Below, in pieces: positions 62,843 through 64,000 of a stretch of 64,000 nucleotides of DNA. Every line of letters starts with the position of its first letter. Positions within the stretch are counted from its first letter, which is position 1. The notes beneath the pieces were generated by a model. That model was given only the letters and a program-made list of their open reading frames with translations. It was not told the origin of the DNA and ran no database searches. Source of the stretch: an uncultured bacterium (GTDB taxonomy: Bacteria; CSSED10-310; CALFER01); contig CALFER010000021.1 in NCBI GenBank assembly GCA_937951895.1, positions 124,001-188,000 of the forward strand, written 5' to 3'. Both the position numbers and the translations under genes were made by a program.

Positions 62843-62965
62843 TAGATCCAATTTGGCCTATCTCAGAGTGCTTTCATTTATACAGAGTGATATTGAATGA
62901 CCACCCTGCTTGGGGTTACACTGAAAATCAGGATCAAGAGCTCTATGATCCAAGGAGAACAGTGT

Positions 62966-64000
62966 ATGAGCAATGAACAAGAGCCTGAATCGAAAGACAC
63001 GAGTATTACTGAAGTAGAAGCCTTATGGGCAGTCGTTAACTCGACATCGATCCCCTTTTACACACTCGATGAATTCGCTGAGAAGATTCGGCTGTTCATT
63101 GAGTATCTTCGAATCGGTAAGAACCGACAATCTCTAATCTACACAGGATATCCAGCACTCAGTTTTAACGGATGTCTTTGGCTTTTTGATGTTCTGTCCA
63201 GACTATATCCGACGAGGATTCCATATTCGACACAGGGAACGAAGCCTAGTGATAAAAATATTTTGAAGCAGGACGCAGACCAAGATGGTAACATCAGCTT
63301 CCAATATATTTGGCTCAGGGAGTACTTTTGGGAACCCATATCCAGTTTCCAGTCATCTTCAAGAAATCTCCAAACAGGTAAAAATCGACAAGTCCCTCTC
63401 TTTAATCTCTATGAGAATGAGTGCGATTATGAGGAGGCTCCCCATATTAGAGCGTTCGGTTCGAAAGATGTCACGAAAATCGAGGAACTCAGACCTCGGT
63501 TGCTGAATCTCAAACAACAGATACTGGAGATTGCTCTGGATCAGATTAAAACAGGGGAAAGTGAAGGATTCTGGGACAAGTGCTTCTCTGTCGTCATTGA
63601 CAAAATTACAGGGGAAGAATTCAGGTTCCTTAATGAGATTGAAGGCAAATACAGGGGAATCTTGAAAACAGGACTTTGCATTATGGGCGAAGATGACCTG
63701 TGGACACCGGCGAATTTTGGACGGACAGTTGATTTCGATGCTGGAGGGTTGAATGGGATAATCCAATTCATTTACCACGTCGAACAGGAACTCTCCTGCC
63801 ATAAAATTCACGATATCAAAAGTAGACTCAACCAGGCTTCAACCGGCGACATGGCTCATTCCCAAGAACTGCTGGAGGAGCTTGTACGATTCCTGAATAG
63901 AAACCCAAAAGCGATAGAGGAGCACTCCAAGGAATTCAAGAATATGTTTGATAACAGGATGAAATACTGTTTCGAAGATAAGCTAAAAACCCCAGTGATG
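62966..64000 (+). CDS. Hypothetical protein, 3' partial at window edge
   Basis: The frame opens at ATG 62966 (AAGGAG 9 bases upstream) and stays open for 345 codons to the last base, so the C-terminus is missing. It begins MSNEQEPESKDTSITEVEAL. Features: FEKIRL-like helices near residue 40, LWLFDVLSRLYP near 75, and long charged helices such as LRPRLLNLKQQILEIALDQI. AT-rich like the AbiGi-like gene. No motif that I can name. I would not assign a function without the missing part. Confidence 0.65.
   Translation, partial: MSNEQEPESKDTSITEVEALWAVVNSTSIPFYTLDEFAEKIRLFIEYLRIGKNRQSLIYTGYPALSFNGCLWLFDVLSRLYPTRIPYSTQGTKPSDKNILKQDADQDGNISFQYIWLREYFWEPISSFQSSSRNLQTGKNRQVPLFNLYENECDYEEAPHIRAFGSKDVTKIEELRPRLLNLKQQILEIALDQIKTGESEGFWDKCFSVVIDKITGEEFRFLNEIEGKYRGILKTGLCIMGEDDLWTPANFGRTVDFDAGGLNGIIQFIYHVEQELSCHKIHDIKSRLNQASTGDMAHSQELLEELVRFLNRNPKAIEEHSKEFKNMFDNRMKYCFEDKLKTPVM

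Overview
The window comes from a Gram-negative bacterium. It encodes a TonB-dependent outer-membrane receptor, signal-peptide-bearing surface proteins with Pro/Thr-rich linkers, and sigma70-like promoters. The long multidomain signalling proteins (kinase-ATPase-TPR and GGDEF-ATPase-TPR) suggest an uncultured or candidate-phylum lineage. I cannot name the species from sequence alone.

The left half (about 1-30.9 kb) is GC-rich and reads as core chromosome. It starts with the 3' part of an extracellular protein. Next come a class II aldolase, a large Ser/Thr kinase with ATPase and TPR domains, a retropepsin-like protease and an MFS exporter (probable operon), an FG-GAP surface protein, a TonB-dependent receptor, a TerC membrane protein, a coiled-coil membrane protein and a ComEC-like metallo-hydrolase. 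From 16.6 to 21.5 kb lies a compact cassette: two Kbl-type alpha-oxoamine synthases flank holo-ACP synthase, an adenylate-forming acyl-CoA ligase and an acyl carrier protein. A GT39-like membrane glycosyltransferase follows. A ParA ATPase is translationally coupled to a TPR protein with a ParB-like N-terminal motif. After these come a B12-binding radical SAM protein, a UPF0173 metallo-hydrolase, and a 1266-residue GGDEF/double-NTPase/TPR protein. A tRNA-Arg(CCG) gene with its own promoter and terminator closes this part.

Right of the tRNA (about 31-64 kb) the gene content becomes that of a defense/mobility island with mosaic base composition. It holds a YaaW-like protein, an Mrr restriction gene broken by one in-frame amber codon, an intact McrB/McrC pair, a second degraded Mrr fragment, a dynamin-like/Era-type GTPase, a tyrosine recombinase, and two PD-(D/E)xK-type proteins. 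A 17-copy GGTACC repeat array precedes a complete type 1 BREX operon (HTH gene, brxA, brxB, brxC, pglX, pglZ, brxL). Downstream are an AbiGi-like protein with an unknown partner, small orphan genes with structured leaders, an IS91-family transposase, another PD-(D/E)xK-like protein, a zinc-ribbon protein of a mobile-element family, and a gene running off the right edge.

The island carries modification-dependent restriction (McrBC, formerly Mrr) beside a methylation-based system (BREX). Such systems could conflict, which may relate to the loss of Mrr. The AT-rich middle of pglX suggests exchange of its target-recognition region. The least explained parts are the dual-Kbl/ACP cassette, the ParA-TPR pair, the GGTACC array, and the orphan nuclease-fold genes and structured leaders in the island.
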